Positions 50,823 through 61,699 of a DNA stretch of 64,000 bases are shown here, one piece after another. The stretch comes from Streptomyces eurocidicus (GTDB taxonomy: Bacteria; Actinomycetota; Actinomycetes; Streptomycetales; Streptomycetaceae): assembly GCF_002891295.1 (NCBI RefSeq), contig NZ_LGUI01000002.1, forward strand, positions 496,001 to 560,000. Reading direction: 5' to 3'. The number at the start of each line of letters is the position of its first letter. Position 1 is the stretch's first letter. A program made the translations under genes and the position numbers. Under the pieces are notes generated by a model. That model saw nothing but the letters and a program-made list of their open reading frames with translations, was not told the DNA's origin and searched no databases.

Positions 50823-51374
50823 TCAGCCGGGGACGGGGGAGCGGTCGCCGAGCGACGCCGTCCGGAGGGCCGCCGCGGGCGCCTCGAAGACGGACTCGTC
50901 CAGCGCGGGCAACCGGCTTACGGCCTGTTCGAACGTGACGGCGGCGCGGTCGGTCTGCGTCCGCCGGGCCGCGGGCGTACCGGGCACGGCGAGCGTGAAC
51001 CACACGACCTTGCCGCCGTCGTGCCGCTCCTGCACGCCCCAGCTCGCGCTGACGGCGGCGATCAGGGCCAGGCCGCGGCCGTGCGTGCTGCCGGTGTCGG
51101 CGTCCCCGACGCGCGGCAGCCGGGGGTCGTGGTCCCGCACCGAGACCGTGAGCTGGTCCAGGACGAGGTCGATCTCGACGGTGCAGCGCTTGTCGGGCTC
51201 CGCGTGCCGGTGGACGTTGGTGAGGAGCTCGGTGACACCGAGTGCGGCGGTGTCGATGAGGGGATCGAGATGCCAGTAACGAAGCTGCGCAGATACGATT
51301 CTGCGGACCTGGCCGATCCGCGGCGGCAGAGCCTGGAGCTCTACGGTGCAGTGCTTGTTCGGTCGACTGATCAC
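50823..51374 (-). CDS. RsbW-like ATP-binding (anti-sigma-type) protein
   Basis: A 183-residue GHKL ATPase: N-box TELLTNVHRHAEP, G1-like VRDHDPRLP and GRGLALIAAVSASWGVQ. Small stand-alone kinases of this kind are abundant in Streptomyces and bind sigma factors or anti-anti-sigma proteins. A C-terminal extension of about 50 residues follows the fold. GTG 51374 follows AGGGAG. No partner gene is adjacent. Confidence 0.87.
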   Translation of the reverse strand: MISRPNKHCTVELQALPPRIGQVRRIVSAQLRYWHLDPLIDTAALGVTELLTNVHRHAEPDKRCTVEIDLVLDQLTVSVRDHDPRLPRVGDADTGSTHGRGLALIAAVSASWGVQERHDGGKVVWFTLAVPGTPAARRTQTDRAAVTFEQAVSRLPALDESVFEAPAAALRTASLGDRSPVPG

Positions 51375-51572
51375 GGCTGCGACTCCCTGAAGAAGTAGGG
51401 CTAGCCTGATGCAGATAGGCGTTCCGGCACGCGCCGGGTCCGGTCCAACGGCGGTGGCGGCTGAGCCGGTCGGCGGAACACTGATCCGGAGTGTAATCGC
51501 CGCTCTACCCTCGGTGATGCCGATATGGGTCAAGGGTCGGTTCTCACCGCCACATGCGCAACTCCTGCGGCT

Positions 51573-51968
51573 TCAGCCCCGCGCATCGCCGTCGCGCGCC
51601 GAGCGGACCGCGTCCAGGAACCGCCGGACCGCCGACGGCCCCGGCTCCTCGGCCGCACCGTCCCGGCCGCCCAGGGTGAGGACGTAGCGCGTGCCGTTCA
51701 CCCGCGCCCGCGCCCGGTCCCGGGCGGCGAACCACGGCTTGCTCGCGTGGACCGCGTCCAGGGGGGCGCTGTCGATCTCCCGGCCGTAGCTCGTCAGGAG
51801 CTCCAGCCTGCCGTCCTTGATCTTCACCTGACCGGCCCTGGTGAGAGAGCGCAGGGCCCGCTCGATCCGCACCCCGGTCGCGTTGAACTCCGGCTCCGCC
51901 ACGGCAACCGCCTCCCCGGCCGAATCGTGTGCCTCGTGGGCAGTCTGCCTGTGAGGCGGCTCACGCAC
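51573..51968 (-). CDS. Hypothetical protein, possible PH-like fold
   Basis: About 131 residues from GTG 51968, with a weak ribosome site, so the start is uncertain. The middle (QVKIKDGRLELLTSYGREIDSAPLDAV, in parts, then RVNGTRYVLTLG) alternates strands as in bacterial PH-like domains, but no firm family can be named. It is divergent from the PLP enzyme gene, with 70 bp between. Confidence 0.6.
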   Translation of the reverse strand: MREPPHRQTAHEAHDSAGEAVAVAEPEFNATGVRIERALRSLTRAGQVKIKDGRLELLTSYGREIDSAPLDAVHASKPWFAARDRARARVNGTRYVLTLGGRDGAAEEPGPSAVRRFLDAVRSARDGDARG

Positions 51969-52038
51969 CAGTGCCCATTTATGATCGAAACGTCCGAGTG
52001 CTCCCACCTGGGCCCGGACGGACTGTGTGAGGAGCGTC

Positions 52039-53169
52039 GTGAACAGCACCGTGCGCCCGGGCGGCTCCGCCACCCCCACCGTCGACATCGACCGCAGCGA
52101 CACCGCCCACCGGGCCTGGCTGGCCGAGGCGGTCCGCAAGGTGCAGGCCGACGCCAACCGTTCGGCCGACACCCACCTGCTGCGCTTCCCCCTGCCCCAG
52201 GAGTGGGGCATCGATCTCTATCTCAAAGACGAGTCCACCCACCCCACCGGCAGCCTCAAGCACCGCCTCGCCCGCTCGCTGTTCCTCCACGGCCTGTGCA
52301 ACGGCTGGATCCGCCCCGACGCGCCCGTCGTGGAGGCGTCCAGCGGTTCCACCGCCGTCTCCGAGGCGTACTTCGCCGCCCTGATCGGCGTGCCCTTCGT
52401 CGCCGTCATGCCCCGCACCACCAGCCGGGAGAAGTGCCGGCTCATCCAGGCGCAGGGCGCCCGCTGCCACTTCGTCGACGACCCCCGGACGATGTACGCC
52501 GAGGCGGCCGCCCTCGCCGAGCGGACCGGCGGCCACTACATGGACCAGTTCACCTACGCCGAACGGGCCACGGACTGGCGTGGCAACAACAACATCGCCG
52601 AGTCGATCTACCAGCAGCTGCGCCTCGAACGCCACCCGGTGCCCGCCTGGATCGTCGCCACCGCCGGCACCGGGGGCACCTCGGCGACCCTCGCCCGCTA
52701 TGTGCGCTACATGCAGCACGACACCGGCATCTGTGTCGCCGACCCCGAGAACTCCTGCTTCTTCGACGGCTGGCGGGACCACGACCCCTCCGCCACGAGC
52801 GAGCGCGGCTCCCGCATCGAGGGCATCGGCCGGCCGCGCATGGAGCCCAGCTTCGTGGCCGGCGCGATCGACCGGATGATGAAGGTGCCCGACGCCGCGA
52901 GCGTCGCGGCCGTACGCGCGCTGGACGCGGCCATCGGCCGTAAGGCGGGCGGTTCCACCGGGACCGGGCTCTGGAGCGCACTGAAGATCGTCGCCGAACT
53001 CGCCGACCGGGGCCGCCAGGGCAGCGTGGTCACCCTCGTCTGCGACCCCGGCGAGCGCTACCTCGACACGTACTACTCCGATGCCTGGCTCGCCGAGCAG
53101 GGCATGGACATCGCGCCGTACACCGCGGCCATCACGACCTTCCTGGCGACCGGCCACTGGCCCTGCTGA
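52039..53169 (+). CDS. PLP-dependent cysteine synthase-family enzyme (Cds1-like)
   Basis: A 376-residue fold-type II PLP enzyme. Lys74 in HPTGSLKHR binds [15 protein letters not shown] is the substrate loop and [15 protein letters not shown] binds the phosphate. Length and the [10 protein letters not shown] segment resemble the actinobacterial cysteine desulfhydrase Cds1, which releases H2S from cysteine. GTG 52039 follows GAGGAGC; the in-frame GTG 52027 lacks a ribosome site. Synthase rather than desulfhydrase activity remains possible. Confidence 0.86.
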   Translation: MNSTVRPGGSATPTVDIDRSDTAHRAWLAEAVRKVQADANRSADTHLLRFPLPQEWGIDLYLKDESTHPTGSLKHRLARSLFLHGLCNGWIRPDAPVVEASSGSTAVSEAYFAALIGVPFVAVMPRTTSREKCRLIQAQGARCHFVDDPRTMYAEAAALAERTGGHYMDQFTYAERATDWRGNNNIAESIYQQLRLERHPVPAWIVATAGTGGTSATLARYVRYMQHDTGICVADPENSCFFDGWRDHDPSATSERGSRIEGIGRPRMEPSFVAGAIDRMMKVPDAASVAAVRALDAAIGRKAGGSTGTGLWSALKIVAELADRGRQGSVVTLVCDPGERYLDTYYSDAWLAEQGMDIAPYTAAITTFLATGHWPC

Positions 53170-53243
53170 CGGACCTTCCCTGTCGTACGCCCGCCCGGTC
53201 ATCCGGCACCCGGCCGGTGGCCGGGGCCGTGCCGTCCCCGGCC

Positions 53244-54089
53244 CTAGAGCTCCGCCGTCTCGCCGAAGCCGTCCGCCACCACCAGCTCCGGCAGCCGCTC
53301 CGCGATCTCCCGGCGCGCCACCGGCGGCAGCCCCGCGTCCGTCACCAGGGCGTCCACCTCGTCGAGCGAGGCGAAGGAACTCAGCGCCACCGTCCCCCAT
53401 TTGGTGTGGTCCGCGAGGACCACGACCCGCCGCGCCGCCCGGACGAAGTTCCGGTTGGTCTCGGCCTCCGCCAGGTTCGGGGTCGACAGACCCGCCTCGG
53501 TGGAGATCCCGTGCACACCGATGAACAGCACGTCGAAGTGGAGGGAGCGGATCGCGGCGTCCGCGACCGGCCCGACCAGCGTGTCCGAGGGCGTCCGCAC
53601 CCCGCCCGTGAGCACCACCGTCGCCGCGCCCGGCCGGGCCGCGGGCCCCGTGGGCGTCACGGCCCGCTGCGCCGAGTGGAACACGTCGGCGGCCCGCACC
53701 GAGTTGGTCACCACCGTCAGGTCCGGGACGTCGACCAGCCGGCGCGCCAGCGCGAACACCGTCGTACCGCCGGCCAGCGCGATCGCACCGCCCTGCGCGG
53801 CCATCCCCGCCGCCGCCCGCGCGATGTCCTCCTTCGCCGCCAGCTCCAGGGCGGACTTGGCCTCGAAACCCGGCTCGTGGGCCGTCGCCTCCGCGACCGG
53901 CACCGCGCCGCCGTGCACCTTCTCCACCACGCCCTGCCTGGCCAGCGCGTCCAGATCCCGGCGGACCGTCATGTCCGAGACGTTCAGCCTGCGCGTCAGC
54001 TCGTTGACCCGCACGCCCCCGCGCCGCCGGACCTCGTCGAGGATCAGGGCGCGCCGCTGCTCCGCGAGGAGGTTCTGGTGGTCGCTCAC
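53244..54089 (-). CDS. DeoR/GlpR-family regulator
   Basis: A 281-residue repressor with the DeoR HTH (RRALILDEVRRRGGVRVNELTRRLNVSDMTVRRDLDAL, residues about 12-50, in parts) and the sugar-phosphate isomerase-like effector domain (ALAGGTTVFALARRL, FIGVHGISTEAGLSTPN). It should bind a phosphorylated sugar. GTG 54089 follows GGAAAGGAC. No sugar operon is adjacent, so its targets are elsewhere. Confidence 0.92.
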   Translation of the reverse strand: MSDHQNLLAEQRRALILDEVRRRGGVRVNELTRRLNVSDMTVRRDLDALARQGVVEKVHGGAVPVAEATAHEPGFEAKSALELAAKEDIARAAAGMAAQGGAIALAGGTTVFALARRLVDVPDLTVVTNSVRAADVFHSAQRAVTPTGPAARPGAATVVLTGGVRTPSDTLVGPVADAAIRSLHFDVLFIGVHGISTEAGLSTPNLAEAETNRNFVRAARRVVVLADHTKWGTVALSSFASLDEVDALVTDAGLPPVARREIAERLPELVVADGFGETAEL

Positions 54090-54274
54090 CCGGGCCGTCC
54101 TTTCCGGTCAGCCGTCGACAGCCGTGCTCGCTCATCTTCCCACGTACGTAAGGCAACTGATCGGCTTCGCTCAACTCTCATCACGATTACGCCTCGTTCG
54201 CCGTGGACGCGCATTGTCAGTGCCTCCTGGGACGATTCTTGAAGTGAGGTACCACACCGGGATCGGGGGACGCG

Positions 54275-56641
54275 GTGGAAGCAAGGGAACAGCCGGCCAC
54301 GGCACAAGAAGCGACACAAGAAGCGACACAGGAATCACCGGGGCTCGCCCTCGAACTGCTCGTGCACGGCGTGGGCGGCGCCACCCCGGAAGGCATGCTG
54401 GGCGATCCGCGCACCGAGCGCGTCACCGGCGACGACGTCGCGGGCATCTACCGCCGCACCGACGACCTCGACGCCGAGACCCGCCCGCGCGAGCCGCGCG
54501 ACGGACCCGTCCGCGAGGCGTACGTCTGGTCCAACCTCACCTCGGGGAACGGCTCGCGCGCCCTGTGGCTCGTGCTGCTGCCCTTCATGGTCGTCAACCT
54601 CGCGCACTGGATGCGCCCCGCCGCCGAGGCCCGCACCCGCACCGCGCGGGCCTACGGCGTGCTGGTCCGCCTCGTCGCCCTCAGCCTCACCGTCCTGCTC
54701 ACCGCCGCGATCTGCGAGGTCACCCTCGACCTGACGGCCTGGCAGTGCGCGGGCACCCGCGCGTGCTCCTCGGGCAAGTCGTGGCTCGGCTTCATGGCCT
54801 CCGCCAGGGACGGCTGGTGGAGCCGGCCCGGCCGCCGGCTCGCCCTGGCCGCCACCGTGCCCGCCGTCCTCACCGGCCTGCTGTGGTTCCTCTCCCACCG
54901 CTCCTGGAGCGCCTACGAGACCCAGCCGCCGCCCGGCCCCGCCCCCGACGACGGCGAGCCCCGCACGGGCGGCCGCCCGGCCCTGTGCCTGCACGGCTTC
55001 TGGTACGGGCGGCGGATCGTCGCCCGCCTCCGCGCCGCGCACACCGCCGCGGCCCTGCTGACCGTCGCCGCCGTCCTCACCCAGGCCGCCACCCGCCAGG
55101 ACCGCGCGCCCGGTGGCAGCACCGCCCTGGACGCCACCGGCTGGGCCCTCGTCGTCGCGCTCACGGCCGCCGCCGTGTTCACGCTCTTCACCGTGTGCCG
55201 CCGGGGCCGCCACGAGAGCACCCCCGACGGGAGGGCCGACCGCGCCGCCGTCCGGGCGCTGCCCGTCGTGGCCCTCGTCCTGCTGGTCCTCGCCGCCGTC
55301 CACGCCGCCTGGAGCCGCCCCCGCTGGGCCTCCGCCGGAATGCTCCCCGGCGACCGCCTCTTCGGCGCCATCGGCCTCGCCCAGATCCTCCTGCTCGTCC
55401 TCCTCGCGGTCGCCGCCCGCCGCCTGCACCGCGCCGAGCCCGTCGAGCGGGCCCCGCTGGCCGGGCTCGCCGGCCCCGTCGTCGCCACGCTCGCCTGCGC
55501 CCTCGGCGGCCTCATGTCCGCCGGCGTCGCCCAGCGGGCCGCGGACTGGCTCGACGGCCGCGCCACCCCCGGCATGGGCGACGGCCCGATCCCCGGCCCC
55601 CCGGTCGTCCTGTCCTGGCAGGCGTCCGCCATACCCCCGCTGCTCGCCGCCCTGCTCCTGCTCGCCCTCCACCTCGCCCTGCGAGCCGTCCGAGCCCGCC
55701 GCGAGCTGCTCCGCACCGTCCCCGGCGACTACCCCGGCGAGGAGCCCGACCGGGCCCGTACGAGCGCCGTCGCCGGTGCCGTCGCCCGCGCCGGGCTCAC
55801 CGACTCCGCCCCCTGGGTCGCCGGTGCCGCGGCCGGCCTCAGCCTCCTCCTGGGCGGCGGCGCGCTCGCCGGTGCCTGGGCCACCGGCGACGTACCCGGC
55901 CGCGCCGCCCGCGGCACGCCCGACGCCGTCGAGAGCTGCGCGCAGACCGCCCAGGCGCTCGGCTCCTGGTGCGTCGGCCTCGGCTTCGTCCTCCTGCTCA
56001 CCTGGGGCCGGCGCGCCTACCGCGACCCCGCCGCGCGCCGCACCGTCGGCATCCTCTGGGACGTCGGCACCTTCTGGCCGCGCGCCGCCCACCCCTTCGC
56101 CCCGCCCTGCTACGCCGAGCGCGCCGTCCCCGACCTCACCTGGCGGATGCGGACCTGGACGGAGCGCACGGGCGGCCGGCTCGTCATCTCCGGGCACTCC
56201 CAGGGCAGCGTCCTCGCGGCCGCCGCCGTCTGGCAGCTCGACCGTGCGACCCGCGCCCGCGTGGCCCTCCTCACCCACGGCTCGCCCCTGGAGCGCCTCT
56301 ACGGGCGCTGGTTCCCCGCCTACTTCGGCCCCGCGCAACTCACGGCGCTGCACCGCGACATACGGTGCTGGCGCAACCTGTGGCGCCGCACCGACCCCAT
56401 CGGCGGCCCCATCCGCCTCCCCCCGGGCGGGGCCGACGACGACACCCGGCGCGTCGACCGGGGCCCGCTCAAGGACCCGCTGGTCTACGGGCGCACACCC
56501 GAACACCCGCTGCCCGCGCCCATCCTCTGCCACTCCCACTACCAGGCCGACCCGGCCTTCGCCGAGGAGCGCGCGGCGCTGCTGGCCGAGCTCGACGCCT
56601 GGGTGCCCGCTCAGGGCAGCTCGGGCAGGTCCTCCGGGTAG
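54275..56641 (+). CDS. Membrane protein with a split alpha/beta hydrolase
   Basis: A 788-residue protein. An oxyanion-type strand [10 protein letters not shown] (27-35) is followed by about 500 residues with eight or more hydrophobic helices, and then by ISGHSQGSV (nucleophile Ser642) and CHSHYQAD (His753/His755). The parts of one alpha/beta hydrolase therefore seem separated by a membrane domain, placing the active site on the cytoplasmic face. GTG 54275 follows GGGGGA. The N-terminus has a TQEA repeat encoded by 12-bp DNA repeats. The 3' end overlaps the convergent AAA+ gene by 31 bp. Substrate unknown; a lipid ester is plausible. Confidence 0.72.
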   Translation: MEAREQPATAQEATQEATQESPGLALELLVHGVGGATPEGMLGDPRTERVTGDDVAGIYRRTDDLDAETRPREPRDGPVREAYVWSNLTSGNGSRALWLVLLPFMVVNLAHWMRPAAEARTRTARAYGVLVRLVALSLTVLLTAAICEVTLDLTAWQCAGTRACSSGKSWLGFMASARDGWWSRPGRRLALAATVPAVLTGLLWFLSHRSWSAYETQPPPGPAPDDGEPRTGGRPALCLHGFWYGRRIVARLRAAHTAAALLTVAAVLTQAATRQDRAPGGSTALDATGWALVVALTAAAVFTLFTVCRRGRHESTPDGRADRAAVRALPVVALVLLVLAAVHAAWSRPRWASAGMLPGDRLFGAIGLAQILLLVLLAVAARRLHRAEPVERAPLAGLAGPVVATLACALGGLMSAGVAQRAADWLDGRATPGMGDGPIPGPPVVLSWQASAIPPLLAALLLLALHLALRAVRARRELLRTVPGDYPGEEPDRARTSAVAGAVARAGLTDSAPWVAGAAAGLSLLLGGGALAGAWATGDVPGRAARGTPDAVESCAQTAQALGSWCVGLGFVLLLTWGRRAYRDPAARRTVGILWDVGTFWPRAAHPFAPPCYAERAVPDLTWRMRTWTERTGGRLVISGHSQGSVLAAAAVWQLDRATRARVALLTHGSPLERLYGRWFPAYFGPAQLTALHRDIRCWRNLWRRTDPIGGPIRLPPGGADDDTRRVDRGPLKDPLVYGRTPEHPLPAPILCHSHYQADPAFAEERAALLAELDAWVPAQGSSGRSSG

Positions 56642-59043
56642 AGCAGCGTCAGCTCGTCCGTGCTGGGGGCGGACAGCTGCGCCACCCGGCCCGCGTGGCG
56701 CTCGACCATCGACTCGAAGGTCTGCCGGGCCGTCCGGCCGTTGCCGAAGGCCGGGCCCTTGGGGATCTCCGTGAAGTACTTCAGCAGGGCGTCCCCGGCG
56801 CCCTCGCCGAGCCGGTACTCCTGGTCGACCGCCTGCTGCTCCACGATCCGCAGCAGCTCGTCCGGCGCGTAGTCGGTGAAGGTGATGGTCCGTGAGAAGC
56901 GGGAGGCGACACCGGGGTTGACGGTCAGGAAGCGCTGCATCTCCGCGGTGTAGCCGGCGACGATCACCACGACCGCGTCCCGGTGGTCCTCCATCAGCTT
57001 CACCAGCGTGTCGATGGCCTCCCGGCCGAAGTCCCGCCCGGAGTCCTCCGGCGACAGGGCGTACGCCTCGTCGATGAAGAGGACGCCGCCGCGCGCCCGG
57101 TCGAACGCCTCCTGGGTGCGGATGGCCGTCGACCCGATGTGCTCGCCCACCAGGTCCACCCGGGAGACCTCCACCAGGTGCCCGCTCTCCAGCACCCCGA
57201 GCGAGGCGAGGACCTCGCCGTAGAGCCGCGCCACCGTGGTCTTGCCGGTGCCGGGGGAGCCGGTGAAGACCAGGTGCCGGCGTACGGAGGCCGCCTTGAG
57301 CCCGGCCTCCTGCCGGCGCCGCCCGACCTCGATCATGTCCGTGAGCGCCCGCACCTCGCGCTTGACGCTCTCCAGGCCCACCAGGGCGTCCAGCTCCCCG
57401 AGCACCGTCGCCGCCGGGCGCCCCGCCTCGGGGGCGGCCGGCCCGGCGTCGTCGGGGGAGCGCTGCAACGGCACCCCGACCGACAGCACCGACGCCGGCG
57501 GAGCCAGCGGCACCGCCTCCACCACCGGGGCGCCGACGGCCCGCCCCCGGGACAGCGCGGCCCCGGCGGTCGCGATCACGCCCTCGTCGCTCGTGCAGCC
57601 CTCGCTGACGGTGCCGGCCTCGGCGAACTCGTACCCCCCGCGCGCGCACCGCTCCGTGCGGCACCCGCTCAGTGTCGAACGGCACCCGTCGATGACGTGG
57701 AAGCCGTAGCCGCCGCTGCCCGTCACCCGGCAGTCGTGGAAGGTGCCCCGGCCGCCCGCCGACACATAGAAGCCCGCCTCGGCGGGCGAACTGACCGTGC
57801 AGCGCTCGACAGTGGGGTCCGCGCCCTTCGTGACGATGACGCCCGTGGACGTGGCGTCGATGGTGCAGTCCGTCATCGCGCCCCCGCTGCCGTGGTCACG
57901 GAACCACGCGCCCGTACCGGCCTGCCGGATCCGGCAGTCGTCGAGGCGGGCCGTGGCGCCGTCGCTCACCGACACGGCGGTGTTGCGGACCTGCGCGAGA
58001 TCGCTGTCGACCACCTCGACGGCGGACCCCCGGTCCAGCACGAACAGGGCGTCCGGCACGTCACGCACCCGGCAGGCGCCCAGCACGGCGGTCGCGCCGT
58101 CGCTCACCCAGACGGCCGGGTAGTCACCCGTGCTCTCGTGGATGTCGCACCGGTCGGCCTCCACACGGGTGCCCGGATCCCATACGGACAGGCCGTTGCG
58201 CCCGAAGCGGCGCACCGCCGAGCGCGTCATCGACAGCACCGAACGGGAGCGCAGGTCCACCCCGTTCTCCGGGACGTCGTGGATCTCGCAGTCCACCAGG
58301 GAGAGGACCGCGTCGGTGTCCAGCGTCACGCCGTCGCCCGAGCTGCGGTGCACCTGGCAGTCGGTCAGGTGCCCGGCCGCGCGGGCGGTCACCTGCACCC
58401 CGGTGCCCCTGATCTCGTAGACCTCGCAGCCGATCGCCTCCAGGGCGCTGCCCTCGCCGGTCATGGACAGCCCGGCGCCCGAGGCGTGGTGCACCCGGCA
58501 GCGCTCCAGCCGGGGGTGGGCGCCGCCACGGACGGAGACCCCCGACTGGCCGGCGGCCACCACCTCGCAGTCCTCGAAGAAGCCGCCCGCGCCGTCCAGC
58601 ACGCTGATCCCGATGCCGCCGGGGTTGTCGACCGTGCAGCGGCGCACCGTGGGCCGGGAGCCGCCGCGCACCTCGATGCCCGCCGCGGAGCGGGTGGTGA
58701 TCCGCAGATCCGCCAGCTCCGGTGCCCCGTCCTCGACGAGCAGCGCGGGCGCCGCGGCGTCCTGCCCCTCGATGTGGAGGTCCAGCAGCGCCGCCGACGC
58801 CCGGAGGGTCAGGGCGACGCCCTCCGTCGGGGCGATGCGCACCGAGCCGCGCGTGCCCTCGGTGCCGCGCAGCGTGATGGCGCGCGTGACCACCAGATTC
58901 TCCCGGTAGGTGCCCGGCGCGACGGACAGGACGTCCCCGTCCGCCGACGCCTCCAGGGCCGAGGCCAGGGAGTCGTACTCCCCCGTGCGCCGTCGCCACC
59001 GCGACGTACCGCTGTGCGTCACCTGGACCGAGCCCTGTGCCAT
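56611..59043 (-). CDS. Parallel beta-helix-AAA+ ATPase fusion (CbxX/EccA-like)
   Basis: An 810-residue protein. Residues about 20-520 are a right-handed parallel beta-helix of about 22-residue rungs ([21 protein letters not shown], then repeated 'DGAxxxLxDCxI' coils). Residues about 540-810 are a CbxX/CfqX AAA+ ATPase with [21 protein letters not shown] and sensor regions, like the C-terminal domain of EccA of ESX secretion. ATG 59043 is the start. It may remodel a carbohydrate- or protein-bound complex. No ESX genes are adjacent. Confidence 0.87.
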   Translation of the reverse strand: MAQGSVQVTHSGTSRWRRRTGEYDSLASALEASADGDVLSVAPGTYRENLVVTRAITLRGTEGTRGSVRIAPTEGVALTLRASAALLDLHIEGQDAAAPALLVEDGAPELADLRITTRSAAGIEVRGGSRPTVRRCTVDNPGGIGISVLDGAGGFFEDCEVVAAGQSGVSVRGGAHPRLERCRVHHASGAGLSMTGEGSALEAIGCEVYEIRGTGVQVTARAAGHLTDCQVHRSSGDGVTLDTDAVLSLVDCEIHDVPENGVDLRSRSVLSMTRSAVRRFGRNGLSVWDPGTRVEADRCDIHESTGDYPAVWVSDGATAVLGACRVRDVPDALFVLDRGSAVEVVDSDLAQVRNTAVSVSDGATARLDDCRIRQAGTGAWFRDHGSGGAMTDCTIDATSTGVIVTKGADPTVERCTVSSPAEAGFYVSAGGRGTFHDCRVTGSGGYGFHVIDGCRSTLSGCRTERCARGGYEFAEAGTVSEGCTSDEGVIATAGAALSRGRAVGAPVVEAVPLAPPASVLSVGVPLQRSPDDAGPAAPEAGRPAATVLGELDALVGLESVKREVRALTDMIEVGRRRQEAGLKAASVRRHLVFTGSPGTGKTTVARLYGEVLASLGVLESGHLVEVSRVDLVGEHIGSTAIRTQEAFDRARGGVLFIDEAYALSPEDSGRDFGREAIDTLVKLMEDHRDAVVVIVAGYTAEMQRFLTVNPGVASRFSRTITFTDYAPDELLRIVEQQAVDQEYRLGEGAGDALLKYFTEIPKGPAFGNGRTARQTFESMVERHAGRVAQLSAPSTDELTLLYPEDLPELP

Positions 59044-59138
59044 GGTGCTGCTCTGCCCCCACCTCGTGCGTGCGTTCACCGGCACGGTACGTACCGGCCG
59101 GACCACCGTAGCGCGCGCGGGCCACGGGAGTTGACCGG

Positions 59139-59750
59139 TCAGCTTCCCGCGTCCGCGCGACCCCAGGTATGGGCGGCCTGTCGCCAGGAGCGGTCCCAGT
59201 CGGCGTACCGCCGTCGGGTGAGCCGCCAGACGGCCGCCCTGCGGCACCCCTCGACCAGCCCGGCGGCGCCCGCGCCCGCGCCGACGCCGGCGAGGACCGC
59301 GTGGACCGCGGCGGTGCCCCGGTCCATGGGGCGGCCCGCGACCCGCCCCCGGTCGTCCGTCCACAGCCGGAAGCGGTGGCCGGGGTCGGCGGCGTCGCGG
59401 ACGGCGACCACGCCGGAGAGCCGCTCGCCCTCCGGGCCCGGCCAGCGGGCGATCACCCGCAGGTGTCCCTCGCGCTCGGTCGCGGTCTCGCGGTCCGTCC
59501 CGGCGGGCCGGGTCCGCAGGGTGCGCAGCGCCGTGGCGGTCACGAGATGGCGGTGCCGCTGCTGCTCGCGGACCGTCTCCCGCAGCGCCTTGTGCGCGAG
59601 CGTCCCCGTCGCCCAGCCGGTCGCCGTGCCGGCCAGCAGCATCAGCGCCACGGCGGCCAGCCCGATCCATGCCTCCAGGGCATCGGTCCGGCGGCGCAGC
59701 GGATTGCGCCGCCACCGCCATGCCCACCTTGTCGCGCGCACCACGCTCAC
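59139..59750 (-). CDS. Rv1733c-like membrane protein
   Basis: A 203-residue protein with basic termini and two membrane helices ([23 protein letters not shown] near 30-52 and [19 protein letters not shown] near 147-165) flanking an extracellular loop, the layout of mycobacterial Rv1733c and its many Streptomyces homologues. Function unknown. GTG 59750 sits directly on GGAAGGGG, so GTG 59744, five bases downstream of it, may be the true start. Confidence 0.8.
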   Translation of the reverse strand: MSVVRATRWAWRWRRNPLRRRTDALEAWIGLAAVALMLLAGTATGWATGTLAHKALRETVREQQRHRHLVTATALRTLRTRPAGTDRETATEREGHLRVIARWPGPEGERLSGVVAVRDAADPGHRFRLWTDDRGRVAGRPMDRGTAAVHAVLAGVGAGAGAAGLVEGCRRAAVWRLTRRRYADWDRSWRQAAHTWGRADAGS

Positions 59751-59935
59751 CCCCTTCCGCGTTCCGTAGATACCTCACACAGGGCATCGCATGCGGATGA
59801 AGGCGGCGGAGAGAGCAAAATCACCCCCTCCGGATGCCGTTCGCGGCGGCACGTTGACGGATGGCGTGCGGTGCGGGGCGACAGGGACGTCAGAAACGGA
59901 AGGGGGCGATGTGGAGAGGCGAGGGGGAGCGGGCC

Positions 59936-60778
59936 TCAGCCGGCCGACGCGAGGATCTCGACGGGGTCGCCCACCCGCAGCACCCCGGTGTGCTCGGGGA
60001 TGAGGTTCATGCCGAACACCGCGCCGTTGCCGATCAGGTGGTGCCGGACGAGCGTGCGCAGCGGCTCCTTGCCCCGTACGGCCGTCAGCTGGTCGGTCGT
60101 GGTGACGACGCAGCGCTTGCTGGGCTTGACGGCACGGAAGACGACCTCGCCGATCCGGAGGCGCCGCCAGCCGTCCTCGGCCCAGGGCTCGGTGCCCGCG
60201 ATCACCACGTTCGGCCGGAAGCGGTTCATGGGCAGCGGGCCCTCCTCGGCGTGGTCGCCCGTGGCGATCAGGGAGTTGAGGGCGTCCAGCGAGCCGAGCG
60301 TGGCGGCCAGCAGTGGAAAGCCGTCGGCGAAGCTGACCGTCTCGCCCGGCCGGGAGTAGTCGGGGTCGATCCCGCGCCGGACGGCGGGGTCGTCCATGTG
60401 CAGCAGCCGGGCCGGGCACTCCAGGAAGTCGCTCACCCACGCGTCCGCCGCGGCCCCGGCGGGCACCGCCTCGATCTTGTCCCGGAACACCTGGACCGTG
60501 ACCGTGCCGCCCCGCTCGTGGAGGCCGGGCACGGGGACGTCGATCGGCTCGGCGCCCGGCGCGCGGAGCCGGACCCCGCCGCCCGCGGCCGGTCGCGCCG
60601 AGGCCAACGCGAGTCGCGGCCGCTGACGTTGGGTGATCTGCGCGCCGCTCTCGTCGGTGACCAGCCACCGCCGGTCCCCGGCGAGCCCCCATGGCTCCAC
60701 GGCGGCCTCGGCGGGCGCGCACCCGGCCATGGACTTGACGGGGTAGTAGTGGATCGAGGTCAGCGCTGGCGTGGACAT
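59936..60778 (-). CDS. MOSC domain protein (mARC-like)
   Basis: A 280-residue protein with an N-terminal MOSC_N beta-barrel (ALTSIHYYPVKSMAG) and the MOSC domain (NRFRPNVVIAGTEPWAEDGWRRLRIG, KPSKRCVVTTTDQ, in parts). The Cys in SKRCVVTT is the expected molybdenum ligand of mARC-type amidoxime reductases. ATG 60778 follows AGGATGA. It may reduce N-hydroxylated compounds with partners encoded elsewhere. Confidence 0.87.
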   Translation of the reverse strand: MSTPALTSIHYYPVKSMAGCAPAEAAVEPWGLAGDRRWLVTDESGAQITQRQRPRLALASARPAAGGGVRLRAPGAEPIDVPVPGLHERGGTVTVQVFRDKIEAVPAGAAADAWVSDFLECPARLLHMDDPAVRRGIDPDYSRPGETVSFADGFPLLAATLGSLDALNSLIATGDHAEEGPLPMNRFRPNVVIAGTEPWAEDGWRRLRIGEVVFRAVKPSKRCVVTTTDQLTAVRGKEPLRTLVRHHLIGNGAVFGMNLIPEHTGVLRVGDPVEILASAG

Positions 60779-60887
60779 GCTGTCATCCTGCCATCGAGCC
60801 CCGTGGGCCGGATGATGATTCTCCCCTCGTCCGCCCCGGCCCCCCGGCACCTGGCGTCGCCCGGCCGCCCGGCCGGGTCGGCCGGGG

Positions 60888-61376
60888 TCAGTAGCCGCCC
60901 TGCTGCGGCGGGTACGGGCGGTTGTACGGGTCCTCGTACTGCTGCGCCGGGGCGGGGCGGGGCGCGACGGGCCGCATCGCGTCGTAGCCGGCCGGGCCGG
61001 CGGGACCACCGGCCGCCGGGCGCTGCTGCTGGTACTGCTGGGGGCCCGGGTAGCGCGGCGCCTGCTGCGGGATGTAGGGCGCGGGGGCCTGCTGGAGACC
61101 GGCGGGCTGCGGGCCGTTCGCGGCCGGATAGCCGTACTGCTGGCCGGAGGCCGCGTAGCCGCTCTGCGGCGCCTGCGGCTGCGCGGCGGCCGACGGGCCG
61201 GACGGCAGCGCGGGCAGGGCGGGCAGCTGGCTCCCGCCGTCGTACGGCGACGACACCCGGATGGGTGCGATCTGCGGGGTGCCCCGCTCCGCGACAAGGC
61301 TGTCGTAGATGGGGGTGTCCGGGAACGACGGCGCGGCGTAGTAGCCACCGCCGTAGGTGCTGCGGGGGGAGGTCAT
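60888..61376 (-). CDS. Pro/Gln/Tyr-rich protein (DUF6643-like)
   Basis: A 162-residue low-complexity protein starting MTSPRSTYGGGYYAAPSFPD, rich in Pro, Gln and Tyr (QQYGYPAA, PRYPGPQQYQQQ). The N-terminal 50 residues are more ordered and match an actinobacterial family annotated DUF6643 (tentative). No membrane segment. ATG 61376 has no close ribosome site and may be translated from a leaderless mRNA. Confidence 0.72.
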   Translation of the reverse strand: MTSPRSTYGGGYYAAPSFPDTPIYDSLVAERGTPQIAPIRVSSPYDGGSQLPALPALPSGPSAAAQPQAPQSGYAASGQQYGYPAANGPQPAGLQQAPAPYIPQQAPRYPGPQQYQQQRPAAGGPAGPAGYDAMRPVAPRPAPAQQYEDPYNRPYPPQQGGY

Positions 61377-61699
61377 AGCGCATAAGTTAAGCCCTTTCCC
61401 CGGCCCGGTCTACGCCGAGGTCGCCGCAACCCCTTTCTGACCTGCAAAGACGCAGGTCAGGACAGAAACGACAGGTAGGGACACATCCATACGAGCGGGT
61501 GATCCGGTCACCGATTTTCGGCGTGTCGCACGACCTGTTCGCACCTTTTCCTACGATCCGCCCGCCGGTGGTCCGGGGCCGGCCTGGCACCCCGTCAGGT
61601 GGCGCCGGAGGCGCCCGGCGCGCGGGCCGCCGCCACCGGGGCGGACCGGATGTCGGCCGGCCCCGGTCGGGGGCGCCCGGGGGTGCGGGCGCGGTCGGA

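Noticed and set aside
53401..56895. Very long plus-strand frame (over 1100 codons)
   Set aside because: It crosses the DeoR gene, the membrane hydrolase gene and the AAA+ gene in a non-coding frame and is composed mainly of Arg, Pro and Ala.
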